In this document: positions 48,501-59,670 of the stretch, one piece after another
Layout of the letters: each line of letters starts with the position of its first letter
How positions within the stretch are numbered: position 1 is the first letter of the stretch
Assembly: GCA_023055505.1 (NCBI GenBank)
Contig: JALIRH010000042.1
Location: forward strand, 1,868,335 to 1,932,334
Length of the DNA stretch: 64,000 nucleotides
Origin: Callipepla californica brunnescens
Taxonomy: Eukaryota > Chordata > Aves > Galliformes > Odontophoridae
Reading direction: 5' to 3'
Notes under the pieces: model-generated
Told to the model about the DNA's origin: nothing
What the model saw: the letters and a program-made list of their open reading frames with translations, nothing else
Database searches by the model: none
Position numbers and translations under genes: made by a program

Positions 48501-51500
48501 ACTCCTCTGTTCACCCTCAGCTTTTTGTCCTATCCCAGGGGCTCATGTGCCTGAGCTCCAGATGCAGACAGAAAATAAAGTGCTCCTGGGGAGCACACTG
48601 CTGCCCCTGAGGGTCCCCAGTGCTGGACCCCCCCACCCCCTTTCACACACACACCACTCCACTCCTCTGCTGACAAGAGTCGGGGAGAGAACAGCTGTTG
48701 AAAAATAAATGCGCGACTAATTATACGTGATTGAGGATCTTAAACTGCTATTTTGAGCTTCAAATTAAAAAAGATTTGATGAACCCAATGTTTGTGCTCA
48801 GCATTTCAGACCCGGAGGGGAGGAGTGCTGCTTCGTCCTGCTGCATGCGGCGGCACAGGGAGCAGCACAGCCCGGGGCCCAGCAGCAATCAAATGGGACA
48901 GCAGGTGCATCCCAGGGTGGCTGTCATTTCCTCCATCGTGTCAGTCTACAGTAACACAGCAGTTGCTCGTTTGGGGTGGAAACATTGCTTTTTGGGCAAG
49001 GCAGCACTGCAGGAACACAGACAAGAACATCCCAGCTGCCTGCACATAGCCTGGCCATCAGATCTGCAGCATCACACCTCTCAGCCCTCCAGCATCCTCT
49101 GGGTCCTTGCTTTTGGGTCCTTGCATTATGGCTTCCCAACAAGCCAACAGTCCGTGCACTCAAGAGGAGAAAGCAGTACCAAAAAGCTGGATCATTTTTT
49201 GCCTAAGGTGTTGTTTTTCCACTCAAATTCCTTGGCTGGTGTGCAGACCGGGCTGCGTCCAACCCAGGTGAACCCTCATTTATCCAATATCAACAAAGCC
49301 CTAATTGAGAGATCAATTGGGAACCTGCCTCGTCACGCGCAATTTGGAGAGCTGACAAAGCCACCTGTAGGGGCTGGAAAATAAGTTCTGCCTCATTACA
49401 AAAGAAATTACATCTAAATGAAAAACAACGTATAATAAGAGGTCTGAAACGCCTGCAAAGCGCTGCCAAGCGGACAGGTAATGATATATAGCACACGCTG
49501 CATCTTTGACAAGGGTCACCCTTAATCATTCAGCAACCAAAGGAGCTGAACTCATTTCCCAAAGGTGGAAATGTTTGGGGTTTTATTACGATGACGTGTA
49601 GATTCCAGCACCCCTGAGCCCATGCACTGCGTCTCTTTGATAGATTAAAGCTTTTATATGCACACATCTAGCGAAGGGGAAGCACGTTGGCCAGGCTTCC
49701 CAGCAATGTCTTGGAGAGATGTTGAAGTCTGAATATCCTTCACACCCCACACCCGTTTGAGATCAGGGTAATAAAAGGCATTCTGGAAACAGTCAATAAT
49801 GGTGAAATGATGTTTTGACATGGAGGTGGTTCGTGGCTGACAGGAAAAAATGAACCAAGCTGATGATAGAGGAGGTGGTGGAAAAATCCTCTCCAGCAGC
49901 CCGTGAGGATCCTACCAGCAAAGCCCAGAGTGATGGATTCCACAGAATAAATCCCTCACTGTCTTGGTTCATCTCCACAGCCCTCTGCTTTCTCTCCTTT
50001 AGGACCAACCACTTAATCTCAGCTTTTCCTCTTTATTTTTGGAGGGCTGATTGCTTTCCCCATTGGCGCTCAGCACCTTTCGTTCTGCACCAGTTTGTGC
50101 CCCAGTTCCCTCCCAGCTCTTCCACCCTGGGCAGGAGCACAGTGCAGTGGGGTGGGACGTGGGCCTGAGTGGCATGAGCCCAACATGAGCACCATGGGGG
50201 TGCAGAGAACCAACTTGAAAAACGTTCCCTTCCAAACTGAACATCCCCCAAACTTATTTCAGAGTTGCGTGTGTCACTGATTTACAATCTGAGCAAAATA
50301 CAGCTTCGGTTTTTTTTTTCAGGTGTTAGCATCACTCTCAAGTAAACCTCAGTAATATTTCAATATGAAGTGTTATTTTGGATCTAAGGAAATGTAAATG
50401 CCACATTTCATAAACATTGGTTGCAAACGCTTTGAGCTCCTGAAAAATGTTCCGTTTTCCTTCAGAACACTTTGACAAACGCCCCGTGCGTTCACAGCTC
50501 CACTCAAAACCCCATTTGTCCTTCCAACAAATAAAACATTCCTCTGAGACGTTCCGCCCAGCTCCGATATTCGCCCTGTGCCTGAGGGTGGGTTTCACTC
50601 CACGCTCAATAAAGCTCATCGTTCATCTCACTCACTGTCATGCTCTGAGCTGCTGCACTGCACTCACTGCTCTCAGAGACCCCCAGCAATGGGGAGAGCT
50701 GCCCTCGGAGCTCATCCCCAACCCCATGTCCCACCCTGAGCCCCACATCCCACCTCTCAGCTCCACTGATCTGTTTTCCTGTGCTTCATCTCTCCTGCAG
50801 GGGAGTTAGAGACCTGTCCTGCCCAAGGCTGGGAATTCGCAGCCCCTCTCGCCCCCAGGGTTTGGAGCAGGATGCTCAGAGATCACCTGAATGTCCCCGA
50901 AGAGAATGAAACCTGGAGCCCTATTGCACAAGGTGATGTCTGGCTCTGGGATGAGGGATAACTGAGGCTGATCATCACAAAGCTTAAAAGTATACCCAAA
51001 ATAGAGCTTTTGCTAAAAACAAAGAGAAAAAAAAAGCCTGTGCTGGTTGCAGGCAGTGCCCAGCATCCTCCCAAAGGCTGCTCTGCTCAGTGCACGCTGC
51101 TAGGGGCTGCAGCTCACCACCCTACTCCGTGACACTGCCCCATAGTGAGCTGATGCATGGGATGTTCTGCAGCCCAGGGCTCTGTGAAGCACAGAGCTGC
51201 ATCAAACCCAACGAGCTTTAATCAACAGCTGACAGCAGAGAAATCCCCTGTGTGCCAGAGAGTGTCAGTGCATTTTGCAGCCCCTCGGAGGGCTGTGGCT
51301 CTCCAGCACTGCTGGAGCACAGCAGAACCCACCCCAGGTGCTGAGCACAGCCCAAGTGCCCAGCACCAGCACTGCTGCACAGCTTGTTTCATCCCTCCAC
51401 TGCTCCCTGGGACACCACACCCAGATCAATCACAGAGCTTTTTTTTTTTTTTAATATACATTACAAAGGGATTTCATAAACGGGTGAAAAAAACAACCAT

Positions 51501-53544
51501 GCACCTAGAAGCAGAGCAGCTCTCCTGCCATTTCCCTTTGCTGTCCCATGGCTAACCTGCAGCTGGCAGCAGGCCTCACACTTCCCTGCCCCATTTCTTA
51601 CCTTCAGCCTGCCTCCTTCCCCAATCACAGCAGCAAACATCCATCACAGGGCGAATAATTTCACTCCAAATGAAGATCAACTACTTTGGGATGAGCCCAC
51701 CCCATCATCTCTCAGTTATTTTTCCATCTCTGAGCTGCACTGGTGTTGGCACACAGGTGGGGCAGGGGCTGTGCAGTGTGCAGCAACGAGAGGGAGATGC
51801 AAAGCATCAATTTTTGCTTCGCTACACAAAGGCCTTTTGCAATGATGCAATGCTACTAAAGAATGCCGAGGAAACTGGTAACGTGTTGGCATCACAGTGT
51901 GTTTGGGCAATTAGCTCATAAAGGGAGACATCAACCCACCAGAGTGAAATAATGGTGGGTTCACGCTGTTACATGCCCTGTTCTGCATTTGATGACAAAT
52001 TATTAGCATCTGATGAGCAAATGATAACTTTAAATCATGTGGAGGTTAAATAATTTTACACGATGCTCAGGACTGCCCACAGAAGACTGAATGCTGCTCC
52101 TGCTGCTGCTTCCCACTGGGCTGAGCAGAAAATGATGTGCTCTTGATATCAAATCAGAGAACCACGCTCTCCTCTTTGTCACCACCCCTTAGAACGTGAG
52201 GGACTATGTGCTCTCTGGGTTTGGTTCCCTCTGTCAGGATCAGAGCCAAGCTGCACAGAGCTGGAACAAAGACTGTGGGCCCCAACTAGGAAGAGAAGAG
52301 GTGTGCTCCCAGGAGATCCCTGATCTCATCGCTGCAGCCTGGGTTAATCTCAGCTCTCGGAGCTTTCCTGAGCTGCTCCCAGTAGTTCCTCCCCCCCATC
52401 CCTTCAATTTCAGGTTTAATCCTCCAGCACAAGTGGAACTCAGCCAACCGCCTCTCCTGCCTTCCAGGTCGAGGAGTAATCTGTATAATTTTTGTAAATT
52501 AGTAGAACGAAGTTAAGAAAAATAATTTCATGAGACCAAAATAGCACAAACATGCCTTAACTCCGTACAACCTAAAGAATCAGAGCTCCTCCTTCAACCC
52601 AGCATTAAATAGCACTGCACTAACAGCATGCTGGCAGTGCACTCGCCCAGGCTGCTGCTGAAGAAGTGTTTCCTGATGGGAAGGAGCACACAGAACCACA
52701 TCACCAGGCAGAGCTGGCTGTGCAGCAGAGCAGCAGCTTCCCCCTGCCCATCCAAGCATCTCCGCACCAGGCTGCAGCTGTGTCAGCAGCTAATGGGGGT
52801 AAGTATGAACTGGAATACTGGTAACCAAGTTACTCCAACCAGTTACTCCAACACTGATGGAGAAGGAAGCAGCATGAGCCGGCGGTGTCACACCAGAAGA
52901 TGAGTGCAACCTGCTCATTTCTGTGCCCTGAACCACAGAGAACCTGTCCTGGGATGCAGGTGCTGTGGGAAATGCATCAGTAACACGGAGGCAGCAGCTC
53001 CCAGCTGGTTTAATTTACAGCTCACACTGGACAGCTAACAGGTGCCTTTTATCACAGAAAACGTTAAAAGGAACATTTTCCGACAACAGGAGTAGCTTGT
53101 GGCTGAAGAATAAATGTTTTGCAAATGCTCAGCAACAGCTCAGATGCTGAATGTCATCATCTCCCTCTGAAGGATAGCACTGCATTGTCAGGATTATGTG
53201 AAATTATCCTGAGCACCGAACACTGTGGTTTGGTTTTTTTTCCAGCTGTGCATCTTATCTTCTTGTCTGAAGGTCAACTGAGAATTATCAGCCCCTATTC
53301 CTGTTCATGAACAGAGGCCACGACCGAAGTCAGGAAGTGCTAACCAGGGTTACTTGGTTTGATTAATGAATAGTACTATGGTCCATCTGAGAAGCAGCAA
53401 TCAAACACAGGGTTTGCTCACCAGAGCAACTGCTGCAGGTTCCAGCACTGACCATCCCCGGGGCCAAGCTCGCTTTTCAGCAGATGAGAAGTCAAGCATT
53501 TGCTATTGTGGTGGCTTTTATGTGGTGGCAGAGATAACACAATT
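45521..53544. other. Long unique stretch without recognisable gene
   Basis: Eight kilobases of single-copy DNA. It includes the longest non-satellite open frame in the window, 217 codons at 48731-49384 on the plus strand, which shows no domain or similarity I recognise and has overlapping frames on both strands. A T14 run sits at 51439-51452. AT-rich patches near 46675-46830, 48700-48790 and 52000-52080 may be regulatory, but I cannot delimit them. No RNA gene was recognised. Confidence 0.5.
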
Positions 53545-53625
53545 AGAGGCAGAAGTGTTCAAGGGTAATTTGGGTGCAGGGTTAGTGGGCATGGTGGTGA
53601 TGGATTGATGCTTGGAACTGATGAG
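53545..53625 (+). mobile_element. CR1 LINE 3'-region fragment, sense, truncated at its 3' end
   Basis: The sequence runs GAGGCAGAAGTGTTCAAGGG, then GGTTAGTGGGCATGGTGGTG, then GATTGATGCTTGGAACTGATG. It follows the avian CR1 3' region in which a GAGGTGTTCAAG phrase leads to GGGCATGGTG and then TTGGACTAGATGATC. The normal continuation to TTTTCCAACC and the octamer tail is missing, because a minus-strand CR1 begins immediately. No coding capacity. Confidence 0.78.
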
Positions 53626-53628
53626 CTC

Positions 53629-53690
53629 AGAATCATTAAGGATGGGAAAGACCTCAGAGATTCTCACTGGGCACCAACTCATGCTTTGAG
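53629..53690 (-). mobile_element. CR1 LINE 3'-end fragment, antisense, abutting the sense copy
   Basis: AGAATCATTAAGGATGGGAA followed by AGACCTCAGAGATTC is the reverse complement of the CR1 terminus (octamer-like AATGATTCT, then TTTCCAACC, then a diverged GATGATC region). Its 3' end therefore points left, towards the 3' end of the sense fragment three bases away. Similarity fades after about 53690. The pair is best explained by one CR1 inserting at or near the end of another, with loss of the first one's terminus. Confidence 0.68.
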
Positions 53691-55842
53691 TTGCACAGAG
53701 TGGTTTTGTTGTGACCTCGTGTATATTTGCTACAAGATACCGTACAGGAGCAGGACTCCAGACCCATGCAGCACTCTGGGCAGTCCCTACCAAGCAGTGG
53801 GGATAGCACATTGGTTTGCATTGCTCTGACGTCTCTTATTAAGCACGTACCCACACAGCCCCAAGCACTCCAAAGAGCCAACAGTGAGCAGCCATGCTGC
53901 CCCTTACCAGCAGCCCTGGCCATGCCCCTGAGACCAGCTCCCGAAAATAAGCAATCACAGGAGCTCAGCTAGCAGATTTACCGGCTCCTTTCCTGCATGT
54001 TTGAGCGCTTTAGATGATTTATCTGCTCAGAAAAGGATTATTTTTGAGCTTCTTTTTGCCAAAAATGTAAGCCTTATCAGATGGAAATCAGAATCCATTC
54101 TTCGGATCAGCAGCCCGGATCCAAGCTGAGGTGGAAAGGAGGTCACACAAAATACAGACACTTCCACGAATATTCGCTTCGCTTTCCCTCAAGCCTTCCA
54201 TCCACAGGTCTGATCCCAGACAAGCTGTGCCTTCACACACTGCTTCATGCTCCAGCTCCCAGCCAACTCAGCAGCACAGCCAGGCAACGAGATGCCTGGG
54301 GAAGCCACACAGAGTGACGGCTTCACACGATAGTGAAAAGCCACATTTGCTTTTCCTCCTGGTAACACGTGAGCAACATGCAGCTCAGGTTCTGGTAGCA
54401 ATAAACACGTCATCAGATCAGACTTGGTGCTTGCCTGCATCGATTCTGTTCAGCATGGATCCTTAGCTGACTTTGTGCAGGCAAAAGCAGTGTCCCAGGC
54501 ACCAGATCCACGCAGCGAGGGCAGCACGTGGAGAAAGCTCCTCAAGATTTTGCATGTGGAAGAAAAAAACCCTCTGTATTTCTACCGACAGCAAAAAAGG
54601 GGACATACAGGGAACTGGTTCTCTCGGCTGCATGTTCTGAGAAACCAGGCAACATCTGCAAATTCAGAGCTATCCCAACACAAAGGGCCATAACACTGCA
54701 CGGTTTGGCCAATACCAACACCATCATTTGATTGAACTCCATTCAAAGTCTATTACACAGATTTACTGCTTGCTATTTAAACATCTCCTGTGTCCCTATT
54801 TATGCTGGCTTCTATTATTCCCCAAGACATCCTTCTGGGCTGTGCTGCTCTGCACTCATTATTCCTAGTACAGAGAAATACTACAGTAAAGGCAGCATTA
54901 TCTAACATTTATTGTGGTTGCTGAATGCTTATTTTCCAACCCCCCCCCCTACCCCTGACTACTTTAAAAAAAAGCTTCTTAGAGAAATGGGAGCGGTGGT
55001 TTTTAAAAATAAAGCTCTTCCCATTTGCTAGTGGGGGTCATATAACACAAAACCTGAATGACTGATCAGTTTCCTCCAGGTCTTGCCACCAGAAGAACCA
55101 GACATATTTAAAGACACCCCCCACGAGCAGTTTGTATTGGCAATAAACTAGAAAAGCAAGCTGAAGGCAGCCTGCTTCCAGCTCTTCTTTTAGAAGCAGA
55201 GGGTCTCAGGTACAAGCAGAGATGAGCCATATACCAGCAGAACCCCCTAGCCAACATGCAACACAACAGGCCCAGGAGGAGGCACGAGAGCACCCAGCTC
55301 AGACAGCACCTGGGGAGCTCATATGAAGCACTGCCTTCTCCAGAAGGGCTCCATTTAATGCTGAACTACCCAACCTCAGTCACTTCCATTACCCATGGGC
55401 TATCAGCCACTGCTGCTCTGAGCAAGTGTAGCCCATGCAACAGCCCAAGCCCTCCTTTATCAAAGGCCCAAGCTGAGAATTAAGATCTGAATCCCAGGTT
55501 AGCCCTTAACAACACCGACAGAGCCTCCCCTTCATCCATCAGGCTGCTCCTGCAGCAGCAAGGCAGAAATAATGACCTTCCTACACTCAATAATTCAAAA
55601 AAATATATCCTATTAAGCATGAACACCAGTTGCAGAATTTGTCTTCAGGTAAAATTCTTTTTAATCTGCTCCAAGATAAGAGTAAATCTACATTTGCCTG
55701 CCAACACTTCTTATACAGAAGGGGTTGGTGGAGAGAAGAGCAGCAGAAGTGCAGGAGAGCTGCACAGGGCAGCATCATGCTGCCTCACCCCTCATTGAGC
55801 AGGGGCACAAAGCTCTCAGAGCAATGCAGCATTGTATAAATT

Positions 55843-55877
55843 CAAAGAATGAGACTAATGAGACAAAGAATGAGACT
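55843..55877. repeat. Direct repeat CAAAGAATGAGACT, 21-bp period
   Basis: The 14-bp word occurs at 55843-55856 and again at 55864-55877, with AATGAGA between. It is a partial tandem duplication of a 21-bp unit. Confidence 0.9.
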
Positions 55878-56435
55878 CCTCAATCCGCCAGCGAGCAGCT
55901 CACGGCACACAGCTGAGCCTGAACACAGCTCCTGGCTTTTGCTGTGATGGGTGGCCAGCCCATCACACCCCTCTGTGCACCTGTGTCAAAGCCAACATGT
56001 AAAAGCAGCTGCTTTCACTTGTCATTTGCAGAGAAATGAGTAAAGGCAGGCAGAGGAGAGTAGAGCTCAGGATGGGCTCCCAGCCCCACATCTCATAACA
56101 ATAAAAAGGAATCATGGCATTGCAGGGCTCATTCCCCAGACAATGCAAGCCAGGCCATGTATTGCTCTACGGCCATTGACTTGATTTAAAATGCAGTCTT
56201 AAAAATGAAAGAACAACTCCTTAAATTTGCAGTAAATGTATGGCTCCACAGATCTGATTTACAGCTCATGAGCCACCGAAGAATTGTGATTGCAATTTAT
56301 TGTATTGTTGACTATAGCAGAGAAAGCCTCAGCATCACTGTAGCTCTGGAAACCGTGTGTACGGTCAACAGAATGGATAAGGCTAAATTGTATTGTTTTT
56401 GAGGTATTTTACAGATGGCACAGTTAGAAAGAGAA

Positions 56436-56491
56436 ACTCACTGCAAGGCACCAGTACGGAGGTACTCACTGCAAGGCACCAGTACCAAGGT
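56436..56491. repeat. 28-bp tandem duplication
   Basis: Two adjacent 28-bp units (56436-56463 and 56464-56491), each beginning ACTCACTGCAAGGCACCAGT, differ at two positions near their right ends. A small, fairly recent duplication. Confidence 0.95.
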
Positions 56492-58074
56492 ACAGAAAGA
56501 AGTGTATGGCCTCTGTGGCCTGTCTGACACCAGGCAGCAGCAGGGAAGAACACACAAGGCAGCAAAGAGTCCATATGCTCCTGCAGTGCTTCCAGCCCTA
56601 AACCACCTGCCCTGCTCTTCCTCTGACTGGCGTTGCTCACCCCATCCTGCCCGGCCTCGGGGCTGTTAATGCTGGGCTCCCACTGCTTAATTCTTCAGTT
56701 GTTGATAAAGTGGAATATAGCCCATCAAGCACATCCCCTGACGAGCTGTTGCAGTGTTATTTTAACTTACGGTGTGAAATGAGACTGGGGAAGAGCAAGA
56801 TGTGGGATGCACAGGGGAGAAAAGGGGAATGCTGAGCAATAAATCAAAACATGGACTCAGCAGCGCTCCTGTCCTTCAAGGGTCTTTTCCCTCTGCTCTC
56901 ATGTGTGATCCTTTCTTGATTCATTGAGGTCAGCTGAACAGAAAATTTTGCAGCTGCTGGCTGGATAGCAGTGCTGCTGGACAGCATCCACTGCTCCTTC
57001 TTCCTTCCTTTTGGAAAGAAGTGGCAGAATGCAGCTGCCTGTGCAGCTTTATTTCGGGCTGGAACACCTCCAAACGCAGGAAAAAAATAATAATAATGTA
57101 ACATGCTGGAAATGAGACACGGCCTTGGACCAAAACCCACAGTCCCTAGCACCAACAGGCAGTGATGGGGACGCGGACTGTCCTCATAGAGCCACACACC
57201 ACTGCACAGCCCCTGCAGCCCTACAGCATCCTCAAAGCACTGCTGACACGGTGTCCTCTCACCCTACACCAACCTCCAGCCCTGAACATCTCCCAGTACT
57301 GAAACTTCTTCAAAAGCTGCTGGAGATTTGGCACTCTGTCCTTCACAGCATTTTCAAGCTAATAACGAGTTCAAACTTCTTTAAGAAGTTCCTCATTCTG
57401 GTTCTGCAAAGGAAAGTAAAGCAGGACTGAGATGTGAAAGAGCTTAAGAAAGAGCCTGAGGGTCAGCCAAGGTCTGGAAGAGAAGCAGATATGCACTCAC
57501 ACAGCTGTGTTTTCCAGCCTGTATCAATCAGCAGAGCACATATATAATTTTAAGGCTACAAAGGCCAACCATCATCATCTGGTTAATGATCTTCCTTTAG
57601 TTTGTGCGGGCGTTTTCAAGAGCTTGGATGCAAAGCAAGGAAACCATTGGCAGGATCTATAGGGCATAAGCAGACCACAAAGCTCCACTTCTACTGCAGG
57701 CTGTAACTCCAAGCATCCAAGCTCGCTTTATTACTGCGACTGCCATTACAGAATGCTTATGCAGCACGGCCGTGAAGTCATTGAGGTATTTAGATGCAGA
57801 ATTAATGCGGGATAGCACCCAGAGTAAAGAACAAACACAAAATAAAGTGCACTGCAGAGCCACGGGGTGTGAAGGCAGAAGACAATTTCAAAGTGGAAAA
57901 TGATAACAAAAGAAGATGTGAAGCATATTTAAAACTTAGGTTTAACCTGAGTAGTTGATTCCATTTGTTTTCTCTGTGTTTTAATGCAACCTCTTCGGTA
58001 ATGGGACGACAAAAAGTTGCTCAGCAAGTTTTAATGAGATGTATTATTGGTTCATTGGAAGCTAAAGAAGTTCC

Positions 58075-58198
58075 TAGAAAGCAAGAGGAAAAGGGAAGGG
58101 CAGAAGGAAAGAAGGAAAGAGATCAGCAGAGAGTGGGAGAAGGAAGAAGAGGGTGAAGCAGTGAAGAAGTGACGGAGAAAGAGAGAGAAGAAGGAATG
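58075..58198 (+). repeat. Polypurine (GA-rich) tract
   Basis: The plus strand is almost all A and G for about 120 bases, with words such as AGGAAAAGGGAAGGGCAGAA and GGAGAAAGAGAGAGAAGAAG and only a few pyrimidines. Such tracts can form triplex (H-) DNA or act as GAGA-type promoter-proximal sequence. It lies about 850 bp upstream of the CpG island. Confidence 0.8.
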
Positions 58199-59378
58199 TT
58201 TTCCCGTCAGACTATTTGCAGCCAGCTTGCTTTTGACTTTCACACTCTATTTAAAAATACAAAATCGGGAGCAATAAGAAAGAGCTCCCAAATTAGCTTT
58301 TTAATAGAGATAGGGAGTTAAAAGGGGCCGAGTCATGGGGGAAAAGCTATTCAGAAGCACAGCCAGGGCAGAGCCGGCCGAGGGGAGGCCGGAGCGGAGC
58401 AGAGGCAGCGTGCTCTGCGCTGACATAAATCACACACACGTCTTTCATACCGCTAAAATCCAAATGACATTTCTGGGTTTACTTTCTTCTGCGAGAGGGA
58501 AAGAGCAAGCGGAGATATAGGAGGCACTTTTAGGAGCAAAGCACTGAAGACGTTCAACGAAGGCAGATTGTGGGCCCTTTGATGTGCTTCAATTCAGAGA
58601 AGCGCTGAGAGTTTCTCGTGGAAGTCTTAGGATTCACTTTGTACACAGCTACCCGTGTGCCTTGGTATCCGTGCTCTACAGATTGCTGTTGGTCAGCATA
58701 ACCTCCCCGAGCAGCCTGAAGCCATCGTGGTGCAGCTCGCTGCTGGGGGAGCTGATTCAGGGGAGGATTACCCATCACCTGATGTTCAGAAATGATTTTA
58801 ACTTCAATGCAACTTGCACTGAGTTACTAGGGATTAGATGAAGCTGGGGCAGTGCGCTGGGTGGACTGGGGCTCGGGCTCCAGAGCTCCAGGATCATATT
58901 TTCCAAACCAGACCGAGTGCTGAAGCGTTGGAGGATTTGTGCTTCGTTTGTTTGTTTTTGGGGGGGATGCTCCTTAGTACACAAAGACCTGGAAAACTGA
59001 CCCTGCGTAGGGACGGTCCGGAAACTTTGTCATTCTAAAACGACAGCGGCACATCCGCGCTCCCCCGTCCCTTTCCTTCTCCCACAAACCCGGGGCCGCA
59101 CCCGGGGAACCAACGCGGTCCCCTCCGTGCCGCACCCCTCCGAGGGGACCCCACCTCCCCCCCCCCCAACCCCCACGGGCTCAGAGTGCCCTCGTCCCCT
59201 CCCCCTCTCCACCCCTCGCCCCTCTCGGTCCCCGTTGGCCGCAGCTCCGCTCATTGCCCGCCGTGTCCCCGCGGAGCTGTCCGCCGCCGCCGGTGCTGAT
59301 CGCGGTCCTCCTTCGCCCCGCGCCCGCGCACACCGCGCAGCCCCGCGCCCGCCCCCGCTCCGCGCTCCCGGCAGCCGC

Positions 59379-59440
59379 ATGGCAGCGGCCGCGCTCGGCT
59401 GGGTCCGCGGCCGGCAGCGGAGGGCCGGCATCCCGCGGAG
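59379..59440 (+). CDS. Putative first coding exon of an unidentified gene (partial)
   Basis: An ATG at 59379 in the context CAGCCGCATGG (G at +4, C at -3, so a moderate start) opens a frame beginning MAAAALGWVRG and rich in arginine. It runs to a good splice donor, GCGGAG/GTGAGC, between 59440 and 59441, giving 20 codons plus two bases (phase 2). The frame is also open upstream to 59127, but the first ATG there has a weak context and a low-complexity proline-rich product, so I prefer the 59379 start. Its place in the CpG island supports a first exon. I do not recognise the protein. The short basic, alanine-led start is compatible with many proteins, or the segment may be 5' untranslated. The next exon would lie downstream, probably outside the window. 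Confidence 0.4.
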
Positions 59441-59540
59441 GTGAGCGGGGAAGCGGGGGGGACGGAGGACGGGACCCGGGGGTGGAGGAGGGGTGGCACC
59501 TGCGGGCGGGGGGAGGGAGAGGGTGGGGAGCGAGGGGCCG
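59441..59540 (+). other. G-rich start of putative intron 1, with canonical G-quadruplex motif
   Basis: Directly after the donor, the plus (non-template) strand is G-rich. At 59504-59528, G3, G6, G3, G3 and G4 runs are separated by loops of one to three bases, which meets the standard G-quadruplex pattern. A G-rich non-template strand just downstream of a start site favours R-loops and promoter-proximal pausing and helps keep CpG islands unmethylated. Confidence 0.8.
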
Positions 59541-59670
59541 CTCCCGCTCGTCCGCGCCCCCGCTCCGCATTCCGTCTGCTGCTCTCACCTTCCTCGCCGC
59601 TCCGCTCCCTTCTCCCTTCCCTCTGTTCCATCCGCGGACCCTTTCCAGCCCCCGTAACTCTGGGGGATGG

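Larger units (their letters stand above)
53691..59029. other. Unique sequence without recognisable gene, upstream of the CpG island
   Basis: Mixed single-copy DNA with a C10 run (54940-54949), the small duplications at 55843 and 56436, and a purine-rich tract at 58075-58198. AT-rich patches at 54000-54080 and 57530-57960 could be regulatory. Frames reach 117 codons and are unrecognised. From about 58320, GC content and CpG begin to rise towards the island (for example GAGCCGGCCGAGGGGAGGCC near 58372). Confidence 0.5.
59030..59670. promoter_or_regulatory. CpG island promoter
   Basis: CpG density jumps at about 59036 and stays high to about 59670. The island has Sp1-like GC boxes (for example CGCGCCCGCCCCCGC near 59344-59358) and no TATA box that I can find. 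In vertebrates such an island nearly always marks a transcription start, commonly of a housekeeping or developmental gene. The plus-strand exon below fits it. Potential donor sites also exist on the minus strand, so divergent transcription is possible. A C11 run lies at 59157-59167. Confidence 0.9.

Noticed and set aside
48731..49384. 217-codon plus-strand open frame
   Set aside because: No recognisable domain, mixed composition, overlapping frames on both strands and no CpG or promoter context. This length is expected occasionally by chance in moderately GC-rich DNA over 64 kb.
53545..53690. Twin-primed single CR1 insertion
   Set aside because: In twin priming the inverted segment lies 5' of an intact 3' tail. 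Here two 3' ends face each other, so nested insertion or recombination fits better.
59030..59631. Long GC-rich minus-strand frames within the CpG island
   Set aside because: GC-rich islands are stop-poor in all frames. The products are glycine-, arginine- and proline-rich with no domain. They are kept only as a possible divergent transcript, not as a protein.
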